Below are positions 1 to 12,900 of a stretch of DNA of 39,684 nt, piece after piece; the first letter of the stretch is position 1; every line of letters begins with the position of its first letter. The notes under the pieces were generated by a model that was not told the DNA's origin, made no database searches, and saw only the letters and a list, made by a program, of their open reading frames with translations. The position numbers and the translations under genes were made by a program. This DNA comes from Saccoglossus kowalevskii (lineage: Eukaryota; Hemichordata; Enteropneusta; Harrimaniidae). The stretch is from positions 352,567 through 392,250 of the forward strand of contig NW_003106600.1 of assembly GCF_000003605.2 (NCBI RefSeq), given 5' to 3'.

Positions 1-925
1 CCCATCCATTGAACCCACTAAGATTGAAGCTGAACAGAAGTCTCAAACAGAGGCTAAACCTTCTGTAGAAGCAGTGGAAAGTGAATCTCCAAAGGAACCA
101 CCTGCACAACCAGATGAAGGTGATTCTGAATCTGAGAAAGAACCAGAAGATGTTCCACCCATTGAACTTCCTGATATTGAAGCTGAACAACCTGATGCAC
201 CAGATGAGGGCAGATCTGTGAAAGAACTAGAAAATGTTCCATTCATTGAACCCACTGAGATCAAACCTGAACAGCAGCTTGAAACAGAGGTTGAACCTCC
301 TGTACCAGTGGAAGGTGAATCTCCAAAAGAACCAGAAGATGTTCCATTCATTGAGCCTACTAAGATTGAAGCTGAACTGCAGCCTGAAACAGAAGTTGAG
401 CCTTCTGCCAAACAAGTGGAAGGTGAATCTCCAAAAGAACCTGAAGATATTCCAACTGAGATGGTAGCTGAACATCAGCCTGAACCTTCTGTAGAACCAG
501 GAATCCAGTTGGAACCAACTGGGATAGATACTCAACCTGAATTTGAATTTAATGATTCTAAAACATTGGAAGAATCTCATGAAAAGGAAGAAGTTCTGAA
601 TGTTCAAATGGCAGTTGTCTCTGTTGAAGCAGCACAGACACCAATCGTCATGGAAGAATCAAGACCAGTAACAGAAGTTGAAGCAGATAGGTCAGATATA
701 GAATTGGGTGTTGTGGAAGCTGAAGAAGCCACAGAGTTGACAGGAAGCAGCCTTTCTGAATGTATAGAACCAGAGAGCGTAATAAATGATCATGAGGGTG
801 GGGGTAAATTTGAAATAGAATTAGGTCAAAACGATGAGGTTGACTTGTCTAAAATTGAGGGAGAGATATCAATAGTTGATCAGGCTGCAGAATTTGCAGA
901 AAGTACTGAAGGTGGTGTATGTGAG
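1..925 (+). CDS. Exon (5' truncated by window) of the large repeat-rich gene
   Basis: The reading frame starting at base 2 is open from the window edge, so the ATG at 74 is internal and not a start. The exon encodes 308 residues of degenerate repeats built on a pattern like [19 protein letters not shown], recurring about every 37-40 residues in the first 160 residues. It then becomes a non-repetitive acidic stretch. The donor GAG|GTAAAG after base 925 leaves phase 0. The frame would stay open to TGA at 1010, but the downstream exons are all phase 0 and joined with the same GAG|GT junction, which supports splicing at 925. Confidence 0.75.
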
Positions 926-3900
926 GTAAAGTACACATTTCACATGTGTGTTCATGATGATTTGAATAATTTTGCTATTTTCTTGCAGATGAGTATGCAT
1001 GGCTGGGAATGAAACATGATTTTTTGCGTACATGCTTTCAAATACTATTGTAATTGTTTCCCTTTCAGGAACAAGCTGTAAATTCCTACCATGTCTAACT
1101 CCCATGCTTGTTTGTTAATAACCCTTTGAATGCAAGATATTTTTCATGCTCAAAATTGAGTTATTGTTTTAAGGTTTTTCAACCTTCCATTGTTGGGAGA
1201 TACAGACTGCACAAAATCGCTCAAAAGCACTTGAAGGTTTAAAATTGCAGTTGTTTTTTTCTCATCCCATTCTCAATGACAAAGCATGGATTTTTCTCAT
1301 AAAATGTGCTTTTGATACTAATCACATTTGATTTAACATATCTTTGCATCATTTGTTACATACATAAATTGTTCCATATGTCTAATTAACTTTTTCTCCT
1401 GTGGCAGCCCTCTGATGATACTGATATTCCTGTTTATGATGCCGACCCAGAGGTAACAGCAACACCCACAAATATTCCCTGGATGCAAATCCCGCTTTTG
1501 ATTTTGTTGCATTGCTAATTTTGTTGTTTCTTACTTACAGGAAAAATGCACAACTGCAAAGATTTTGTTGCACCTATGTTTCCGCTATGTCCCAAAAAAA
1601 TGTTTGTTTTTAATTTACTTTCAAGATTTTACTAAACAGATATTCCTGATAAATCAACTTAGATTGATGAAAATCCCATTAGCTCTTCTTCCTGAATGTG
1701 CATGGATGTTTTTGCTCACAGAATAGCTATGAAATGAATTCCCTTTTGTGTGATTTGAGGGGTGGTCTGGTCTTGTATACATTTAGAAATGTCACAATTG
1801 CTCAATTTTACTTTGAGATGCTTAACAAATTAGTTTAGTTTTACAACTCACTTCTTTATATTTGTCAGTTATTATTGTTTCCAACATGTACAAAATGCTT
1901 TTGAATTGAAATGGTACATCTTGGGAGAGAAATGTTGCATGATTTTTTTCTGAATTTGTATCTTCTCTATATCACCTGAAATATTTCTTTTCCTTGATAC
2001 AACTGTTATTCAGGTTGTTTGTCCTGAGCATGTTCATATTGATGGAACCACCAGTCAAGCATCATCTCAGGTATCAATGTGTATCTCAACTCAGCATGAA
2101 TCTTCATTTGAGATCTTCTACAATCTGATATATATCCATTATATTTTTTTCAATTCTGAATGAAATAATTTACATGAGTATGCATGTGTAAGATCATTTT
2201 ACATGCATGCTGTCAGACACAGTCACATATCCACATATTGATATAGTATTCTTGTTTCCACATGGTCCCCAAGTCATCATCCTCTTTTTTTTCCCTTGGC
2301 TTAAATTTCAGTTCAGACATTTTCCCACATTCTATTTCTTACACTTTCTGCTTACTTGACCATTTATTCACACTTCTTGTAAGAGTAAGATAATTATGGT
2401 TCACAGGCTTCGCGGCATCTCCCATTTATAACTTGTGAGATATGCGAGAAGCTTGAGAGGCAAATTAAGGTAATGTTCTAGAATATGGCTAGCCAGAGTG
2501 AACCCTTACAAACCCTGTAATTGTGTGAAACTTATTTTACATTAGATTTTAAATAACTCATTGTCACAGGACATTTTCCAATTCAACCCCCCCCCCCAAT
2601 TTAACATTTAATCTTCATCCTCAAAATAAGGATTACACTTTTATTTATAGCATTAAGATATATATCCCTGCATTGATTGTTGCATTAAGTGTATGCATAT
2701 GATATATGCATAATATTATCAAGATAAAAATGACATTGATATGTAATGCATCCACATCCTTTCATGCATCACTCAAAAAGTAACCATTTACTCTTTAGAT
2801 AATAATTCTCATATATCACCATTATGCAGACGTAAACTTTTAAGTATTAGTCAGGTACATTAAATTATATTTAACTTGTTCAGTATTAGTGCAATGTAAT
2901 CAGGATTGTGCGTGGACTATTTAATTTCGGAGAATTGGGAGCTTGGAGAGAAAAAAAACAATGTACATGATAAGAACAATATTAATATAACATACCTATT
3001 CTGAGCGTCATCTCCCATAAATGAAATTGTCCAATCACACTTTCTTTGTTACACTGCAGCTGTGTTTTTTTTCTCATGCTGAACTTCTACTAGATTTTGT
3101 ATAATGTATGGTTATGCAAGATTATCATTGTTTACAAACTAACAAGTGCTTGGGCTCTTTACTCTATGCTTGTGAAGCATTTCTCTGCTTGATTGAAAAC
3201 TATCTGTCGACTAGTGGTATGGTTGTAAGTGGAAATGCAAGGAAAATTGTTGTGATGTTTGTATTGTATATTAAGTATATAAATTATATGCAAGATTGTG
3301 ATAAGAGTTTGAAATTGCATTGTGTGGTTAAGAATTGTAGTTTTCAATGGAATATTCAATGCAGGTTTGGAAGATGCATGTAGCATATTCTTGAATTCCT
3401 AGATCATTCAAGAACTAATTTATTCCAGGAATAATTGTTAATTTTGTTTTGTACATGTTTATTCACTCGTATCACCAGGGTCTGTTGGATGAATTGGTAA
3501 AGGAGTTGGACATTGATATGTCAGTTAAGCAGGATCAACCATTTGAATCAGAGGAACCGGTGATAGAGTCAGATGCACTGGTGATAGAGTCAGTGCCTCA
3601 AGAAGCATCACCAGAACCTGTAGAGGTACATCTAAATTGTGATGTTATTAGCTAACATACTAAAAGATTCTAATACAATGCTTCAGTTGTAGGATTGCTG
3701 TACTAATATTGGTGCATTGCTGATTTAGAATGCTAGATTTAATCTAAAATTAAATATAAAGTAAGAATTCCAGCCAGTTATCCGTTTTCCATTGGGGCTG
3801 GTGAGCAGATCCTCTGATGCTCTAACTAGTTTTGTACAATCTTGTCTTGTCATGTTCATACCTCATTATGAACAAGTAATTAATTATCTTTGGCTATTTA

Positions 3901-6900
3901 TATATGTATGTTGCAGCTAAGGAGTGTCAGTTCATCAACCAATGAATCCAATTTTAGTGTGAAAATACTAGCACATCTTAGATCACGCATTTTTAAGCAA
4001 ATTGAATTATATTCACAATGAATTGAACTCCTCCTTAACTATGAAAGCCTGTCATGTATAAATTGGTAATTTAATTTTGACTGCTTCTTGTATTCTCCTC
4101 AATTCATGGCACATGGATCTTCTAGATTACACTCAACATTCTTGTCTTATATTATAGATGCTGAAGTTGCTTTCCATAAGCCTCATCTTTCCTCTAGAAA
4201 TACTATTATAATAATAATAACCTTTTCAGATATAAACAAAGCTAATACATTTATTTAAGCTTTCATGTTAATGGGGTACATTCACTCATATTACCTATCA
4301 GGACAAGATAGATGTACCAGTTGATGAAGAGCTGCTAATTGAACAGGAGCAACCATTAGCTGCAGAGGCTCCGGTGACAGAGTCAGAGGCTCCGGTGACA
4401 GAGTCAGAGGCTCCGGTGACAGAGTCAGAGGCTCCGGTGACAGAGTCAGAGGCTCCGGTGACAGAGTCAGAGGCTCCGGTGACAGAGTCAGAGGCTCCGG
4501 TGACAGAGTCAGAGGCCAAAGAAGTATCACCAGAACCTGTAGAGGTACATCTACATTGTGATGTTATCAGCTAACATACTAAAAGATTCTAATACAATGC
4601 TTTAATTGTAGGATTGCTGTACTAATAGTGTTGTGTTGCTGATTTAGTATGCTAGATTGAATCTAAAATTAGGTATAAAATACTAATTTTAGACAGTTAT
4701 GTCTGTTTTTTATTAGAGATTAGTGAGTGGTTCTTGTGATGCACTGCACACTGTTCACATCTCATAATTAACATGTTATTATCTCAGGCCACATTTTGTA
4801 TACATATCATGCAGCTAGTGAGTGTCAGTTCATCACTTAGTGAATCTAAAATTGTGAAAATCTATTGAATTTTTGCTTTTTCTAAGAAACTTGCGGTGTG
4901 TTCACAATGAATTTACCTCCTTCATTAAGCATGACAGTCTCACATGTTTAAAATGACAATCGTTTTATATACGTGTACATTCACTCGTATTACCTATCAG
5001 GACAAGATAGATGATGTACCAGTTGATGAAGAGCTGCAAATTGAGCAGGAACAGCCATTAGTTGCAGAAGAACCGGTGATAGAGTCAGAGGCTCCAGTTA
5101 TAGAGTCAGAGGCTCCAGTTATAGAGTCAGAGGCTCCAGTTATAGAGTCAGAGGCTCCAGTTATAGAGTCAGAGCCTAGAGAAGTATCACCAGAACCTGT
5201 AGAGGTACATCTACATTGTGATGTTATCAGCTAACATACTAAAAGATTCTAATACAATGCTTTAATTGTAGGATTGCTGTACTAATAGTGTTGTGTTGCT
5301 GATTTAGTATGCTAGATTAGCTTTAGTTGAATCTTATCTGAATCTGATGTATCTATAATACATATTCCTTTGCAATTACCCATCCAATTCATTCAGGAAA
5401 TCACTTATCTCCTATATTGTGTGTAGCACATCAGACTCACTGTTTATAACTCAACTTTTTGTGGTCCAATAGATAGTGTATTGCACTGTTAACCAGATTT
5501 ACTGCTTTTCTGTCAGAGTTTCAGATATACTGCTGCACATCTCACCTGAACTGAAAAATTCATAACATAGCAAAAAATTCACTAACAAAACAACTTAAAT
5601 CTTGCAGGACATGCAGCTATATATAGCAGATTTATTCTCAAATAATTCTCTAATAGTAGCACAACTTCTTATTTGTGGTGTTATCAGCACAAATGTATAT
5701 ATATATGCCAATAAAACAACTGAATTTGTTTATGGCATTATGTTTTGTACTTCTTACTCAGACTGTATTTATTGTTCTATTCCTATGACAGGAACCAAGA
5801 GAAGAATCAGAAGAGGAGGTGGTTGAGGTATCTTTCCTCTTTCATATCATCTACCTACTTACACTTCAATATTTAACATTTCTTCAATCACAAGTATACC
5901 TGTTTATTGTGAATGTGTTTTCATTTTATCGATTCCAAAATGAAATCATGCTTTATAAATTATTCATCTCAGTGAACAACCAGTTTCATTGACATCGCTT
6001 GTTAAATGTCCATACATTACTTCCATAGGAACAACAGGAAGAAGAACAGGTACAATCGCATGTCACTGAAGTTACATCTGAGGTATGGTGTTCATAAACA
6101 TTGATCATATCGTTGTTAACCTTTGTTACCCTTAATTGTTTTCATATGCCTTGTTTCCATGTATTTTGTGTCCTTATCCACTTCACAGGAATGCAATGCT
6201 GAGTCTACTGAGCCAGAACTAGTAGCACTTGAGGTATGCTTTGTTAAACATGTTTCATTTCATATATGAAACATGCTAGTCAGTTGAACTTGATGCATAG
6301 TTTCTGCATGACCTTGTTTGTGATGTCTTGTTCTTATTCATAATAATTGTATTGATTCTCACATACTTAACTTCATTCTTCAACCCTTATGTATTATGTA
6401 TTAAATGCACAGACACAGGTTGAAGATGATGACACAGAGCCGCCTGTAGAAAGACCTCCTTCACCCGAGCCTGCTGAGGAACCTGAAATAATTGAGCCTC
6501 AAGAATTAAAACACACTAAAGTGGAGGAAAAGACTGAACCTGAAATTACAGAAGTTCAATTGGATGAAGTGCCTAAACATGAACAAAGTGAAACTTTTGT
6601 TGAAAGGACTGTGATAACTACTATAACTGATTCAAGATCAGAAACTGTTCTTAGTGCACCTGTGATTGAAATTGACAAGGCATCTGATAATGTATTATCT
6701 GAAGAAGAAAAAGACAAGGTTTCTGTGACAAAAGAACTTGATGATGTATCTCGTGTTGAACTTGTTGATACTGGGCGAGACTCTATATCCTCTGAAGAGG
6801 ATGTTTCTGTTGAAGATTCTCCTGATCTGCCAGCTGTGCATTTAGCATCTGATGATCAAATGGTTGAGGATATTTCAGAAGAAACCAAGGCAACTGAAAT

Positions 6901-9900
6901 CCTTCAAATGGATGGGCCTGTAGAAGTTGATGATCATTATTTTGAAAAAGAAGAGGAAGAATTAGAACCGGAAATTGCAATGGAATATGTGGCACCAACT
7001 GAAGCTGCTGTTCCTGGGTATAGTGAGCCAGAGGCTCCTACAGAAGAGGAAGCTGCAATTGAATCACCGGTAACTGAGCCAGTTGCTGAATCAACGATCA
7101 CCATAGAAGCAGTAGAAGCAGCTGTTCCTGAACCTATGGAACCTGAAGGACTTACAGAAGAAGAGACTGCAATTGAGCAGCCATGTGAAGAATATGTAAT
7201 GCAGCCAGAACACATCATTGTTACTGAAGCAACTGCGCCAGGGCGTGCCGAAGAACCAGAAACACCAACAATAGAAGAAGCTGCTATTGAGGAACCAGTT
7301 TCTGAGCCAAGAACAGACCAAGCACCCAGGCAGCTGAATATTCCTCTTGAGGAAGAGACTACAGTTGAACCAGTAGAAATTGTTACTGAAGCAAGTTACG
7401 AGGAATATGAAATAAATCCTGTTGAGGTATTACATGAACCTGGGGAGCCTATGATCATCACAGATAAAGATGAGGCAGCAGAAACATTATCTGATGAAAA
7501 TGCATTTGAACTTGTACAAGAAGTGTCTGACGATTCTGTTGTGACAGTTGAGTCTGTTGAGGATACTACACCTGTTGCACCTGAATCAGAATCTCCAAGT
7601 GAGAAGAAGGTTACTACTGAATCATCATTCACAGATTTTCAGAATGATGGAGAGTTTCCAGTTGAACCAACCATTGTCATTAAAACATCAGATCTTGTTG
7701 AGGCTTCTGTCCCACAGCCAACAGAAGAGCCAGAAGAACCTACAGAAGAAGAAGTTGCTATTCCTGAGCCCAAAAAAGAGCCTGCAGTTTATGCTGAACC
7801 CCTAATTTCTGCAGAAACTATTGCAGTTGAAGCATCGGTGCCAGAACCCTCAGATGAACCTGAATCTCCAACTGTAGAAGAAGTTGATGTTGAACCACCC
7901 AGATCAGAGCTTCAGACGGAAGAAGAGGTTGCCGTTGAACCTATTATTGCCTGTGAAACTGTGGATTTTGTTGAAGCTTCTGTTCCTCAACCAACGGAAG
8001 AACCAGAAGAACCCACAGAAGAAAAAGTTGCTATTCCTGAGCCTAAAAAAGAACATGGAGTTTATGCTGAACCCCTAATTTCTGTAGAGACTATAGGAAT
8101 TGTTGAAGCATCGGTGCCAGAACCCTCAGATGAACCGGAATCTCCAACTGTAGTAGAGGCTGATGTTGAACCACCCATATCAGAGCCTCAGTTGGAAGAA
8201 GAGGTTGCAGCTGAACCTATTATTGCCTGTGAAACTGTGGATTTTGTTGAAGCTTCTGTTCCTCAACCAACGGAAGAACCAGAAGAACCCACAGAAGAAG
8301 AAGTTGCTATTCCTGAGCCTAAAAAAGAACATGGAGTTTATGCTGAACCCCTAATTTCTGTAGAGACCATGGAATTGTTGAAGCTTCAGTGCCAGAACCT
8401 CAGATGAACCAGAATCTCCAACTGTAGAAGAGGCTGATGTTGAACCGCCCATATCAGAGCCTCAGATGAAAGCAGAGGTTGCCATTGAACCTATTATTGC
8501 CTGTGAAACTGTGGATTTTGTAAAAGCTTCTGTTCCTCAACCAACGGAAGAACCAGAAGAACCCACAGAAGAAGAAGTTGCTATTGCTGAGCCTAAAAAA
8601 GAACATGGGGTTTATGCTGAACCCCTAATATCTGCAGAAACTATTGCAGTTTTTGAAGCATCAGTGCCAGAACCCTCAGATGAACCAGAATCTCCAACTG
8701 TAGAAGAAGAACATATAGCAGAGCCACAGACTGTAGAAGAGAATTTAGATGAGCCAACTCGGACGGTTAATATTTTAGAAGCATCAGCTCCAGGTCCATC
8801 AGATGAACCAGAAGAACCTACGGAAGAAGAGGCTATAATCGAACAGCCGATAGAATCAGAATTTGGATTTGAGATGAAGGCAGAACCTGTTGCTGATTTT
8901 GATGAAGAATCAAAACAAGTTAGTATGGATGTTATTGATGGGAGGACACCAACAGCTTCAGCTGAACCAAATGAACTCTCAGAAGAAGAAGCTGGAATTG
9001 AAGAGCCTGTTGGTGAAGGTGTGGATGAAGTTGAGGGTGCCGGGCCTTCAAAACCATTTGAAGTGGATGAAGAACAAGATATGCAATCAAGTGGAGGTAT
9101 ACATACAACAGAGGAGGAGGCTGAAGAGCAGTGCCAGACTGATGTCCCTAATGAAGATGTTCCAGAGGTACTTGCACTTGACTGTAGTATCGGATTTATT
9201 TAAATCGTCATTTTTTGTCTAGGTCTCTTCAAAACAGTTTACTGACTGTTCTAATTTCACTGCATAATTTCAGGATTCTGTGGATGAAACTCAAGATGAT
9301 GATGACAATGAAGTTCCTCCTGCTGAGGTACACTAGGCAATAATGCACCAATTTGCTACAAATAATGCAAATCCTAGCAAACTGCATGTTGTGGATGGCT
9401 ATTTTATATTCCCTGTTGTCTGTCCTCTGTTGCTTTGTAGATTGTTTAACTGAGTTTATGCAGTATTTCTCCTTTGATATTTCCTCATGCCTTTAAAATC
9501 ATTAGGTTAAATGAATGCTAACAAATTATTCTGTACCTTGTATGTTTTCCAGCCTGCTCATATTGATATGAGTATATTAATATAAACCATGCATGTTAAA
9601 AAAGCTTATATATGCTTGCTGCTCTCCAATATTGACTATGATTAACGCTTCCTTTGCCTCACTTCCTTGCAGGTCCATGATTCCGAAATAACAGAACATT
9701 ATGAAGAGGTAGTTTCACAATCTTTCAAAATCAAATGCAAACTCTTTCTGAATTTTGTTCAATTTTAAATTCACCAGTGGTTAAGTAATTACTATAACCA
9801 CACTCTTAGTCTAACCTAAGCTGTATTTTCTTGTAGGAATCTAAAGAAACAATTTTTAAAGAAGAAATCCAATATCAACAGCAAATTCATATTTATTCTG

Positions 9901-12900
9901 AGGAAGGGCGAGAGGTCAGGATTTGGATCTTATGTGGAAAAAAACTTGGTTATTTTTGTTCTATGTTTCAGATACAAGATATTAGTGCTCTGGCTGTTAA
10001 AAAAATTGCTGCTTTTGTGATATTCAGCGACTGCATATATGTTTGTTTTTTAATAGATAACCATCATTAGTCAGTTTTATTTGTTGATATATAATTTCTT
10101 TTTTTTGTCTCAAATGACTAGTCTCGCACTGCAATTGCTTATCATCGTTCTTTTTTAAATTGTTTTATTTTCAGGTTATTTTAGCAAAAAAAAGATTTAT
10201 TTTTTAAAAGTGGCAAACTACCTCTTGATATTTCCCTCTGAGAAGAGCCCACCTGCATGCTTGTTGACCGTGTTGCAAAAGTGCTTGTACTGCTTTTGCA
10301 AAATTCACTTCCTTCAATACTCTGTATTGACTGAACTGTGTTATCTGTTGTGTATATGTTTTATGTAGTCTTTTTGTATCTTCCTCTTTATATTTCTGTT
10401 TATCTTCCTTTTTTCCTTGAGTATGAATGAGATGAAATGTTTTCCTGATTATTATCTTTGTTGTTTACTCTATCCTGCACTGTGGTTGTTTCCTTGGAAA
10501 CCAGTGCTGTACATTACATGTGATCATTGAATGTTTTTGTTTGTGTGACATTGCACAGAAATGTGCCTTATCAAATATTGCTGGCACTTATTTCTATACA
10601 TGTCATGTTTCTGTGCAAAAAAGCTGGACGATTGCTATTATATTATTATGACCAATTTCTCACATATATTGGCTTAAAAACTATTCAGCAGCAAGCTGGT
10701 GTTTTTGACTTGAACTTTGTGTGAAAGTCTGTCACTATACTTTTCTGATTGGTTGTATATTGTGAATATTTCGTATCTGTCACTTAAACCGATAAGAATA
10801 CCACATGAATTTATTTATGAAGATGCATTTATACCCCCTAAGTTTGGTTAAATAATAAAAATCAATTCTTGTACAGTGGTTTTTGTTTCAATTTTCACTG
10901 CAAAGAGCAGAGTGTAAATACATTAAGAGTATAAAACAAGCTGTTTTGTACATTGATGCGTTATGACATAGTTGATTTGTATCATTTTTAAACTGAAAAT
11001 CAGCCTACATTATATGAATGTTACATATGGGAGAGCAGAAAATTTAAAAACCACTGTATAAAAATGGAATGTCTTGGTTTCCATGACAAAATCTATTATT
11101 ACCTTTGATGTGACAATACCAGATTCTTAGCGAATTAAATAACGCTCAATTTCATAATGTGTACTGAGAATTTTTTTGTTTCATCATCATTGTTACTTTC
11201 AACTGAACAGACTGAGGAAAAAGATTTTGTCAAGACTTCAGAGTCATTTGAAGATGATAATGATGCTACCCCAAAAGATGCAACGCCTGAAAATGTGGAT
11301 ACTTTGGCAGAAGTGATGAATGAGATGATTTTCGATGGTATGTTGAGAATTTGTTTCCTACCTACACATGTAATCGTATTTATCATATTTGTTACCGTAA
11401 AATTTCTAATTGAAGCCGCGGATTTAATTAAAATTCATTTTTTCAATGGACAAATTCAGATGTGTGAAGTCTTGGTGCGGCTTTAATTAGAGCATTCACT
11501 TCGGTAACAGTGGGAAATTTTTTCAAAAAACAAAGGCCAGAAGGGATAATGAGATGCTAATGAGATGCACAACACTTGATTGCAACTTTGTTGCGATTCT
11601 AAGCACACTTTCAGATTTTTACAAACAGACAAACTTGTACACAAACGAAATTTCATACTGTATAACATACTGCACTATAAATATTATCTACAAGTAGATT
11701 TGTATGCATTTGCAGATTACGGTACTGTATACTACAATCTCTTGAATAGACTAATTCGTTAGCACCGGTATAGGTTACAACTGAGAGACAGCCGTTGACA
11801 CAGTCGATTGCGTTTGACTACTGGCATGTTCAACTTCCGGCAGAGTGACTATACATTCCATATTAAATTTAGACATCGGGGAAAATAAAATAAAAAAAAT
11901 CAATCAAAAAAAAATGTTCGCATGATAACAAAAAAATACTCAGTATATTATTTAATGTAATATATATTTATTTTCTTATTTTTTTTATAACGAAAAGTAT
12001 ATTCTAAAAGAAGTAAAAACAAAAACCAATGCATTCTTAGCAAATGATCACGGTAACGGTCATCCTGCGTTTCACACAAGTGAATAACTTACTTTTTTTC
12101 GAAGTGTTACAATTAGTGATTGCAATAACGTACAGAAAATAAATTTGTTGAATTGTTGTGAAAATTCAAATTACTAACTACTTGCAGCGACATTGTGGTA
12201 AGCGAAACCCGGAAGAGATTTACTGTTGTTGTCGTGCAATCGTTTGGCTTTGATTTTGGTGGGAAAACGGCATGTTTTGTTTTTTAAATCAAGAAATTAG
12301 TTGTTTTAGAAAGATAAGCTGAGCATTGAAGAAGAATTTAACACTTTTGATGATAATAACAGCTCATTGTCGAAACGCGCAGTTTACCCATTCACGCTAC
12401 ACACAAAAAACCTGTACTCTGAAATAAGCATCAATGACTACGGAGAACCTAAATTAGACTCTAATCTAAGCGTCAGGAATCATTGAAATGTTCGAAAAAT
12501 TATGCCTTAATTTAAAATTAAATGTATATCTTTTTCTGAAATATGTGGTGGCTGTTTGGTTTGTGAAAGTTTGGGGTGCGGCTTATATTGCAGGCTTTTT
12601 CCTGGGATCCAAACTTGTCAATTTCAACATGAAATAATGTCTCAAGTTAGGGGTGCGGCTTCTATTAAAACTGCGGCCTTATTAAAGCTGCGGCCTCAAA
12701 TATGATTTTTACGGTAGTATCACATATGCTAATGTAAATGACAGGTATGTCTATGGTCATAATTAGTAATATTTGAATAGTCCAGTACAATAAGTGCAAT
12801 TTCTGGCTTAAGTACACTTCTGTCAGTGATGTCTGTATTGTTTTTTTAACATTACTGGCAAACCACAACAATTTAAACATCGTTAGACTTTATTCAAAGT

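Noticed and set aside
74-1012. A complete 312-codon gene starting at ATG 74
   Set aside because: The frame is open to the window edge, the sequence before the ATG is the same repeat, and a phase-0 donor at 925 fits the rest of the gene.
1541-1724. An exon after acceptor TTACAG at 1540
   Set aside because: About 60 open codons but no donor, and a composition rich in Leu, Phe and Cys unlike this gene.
5608-5694. An extra exon of the large gene after acceptor 5607
   Set aside because: The peptide is hydrophobic and unlike the acidic series, and its donor is weak.
6783-8354. Several 60-95 codon frames on both strands inside the giant exon
   Set aside because: They are other-frame readings of the same repeat DNA.
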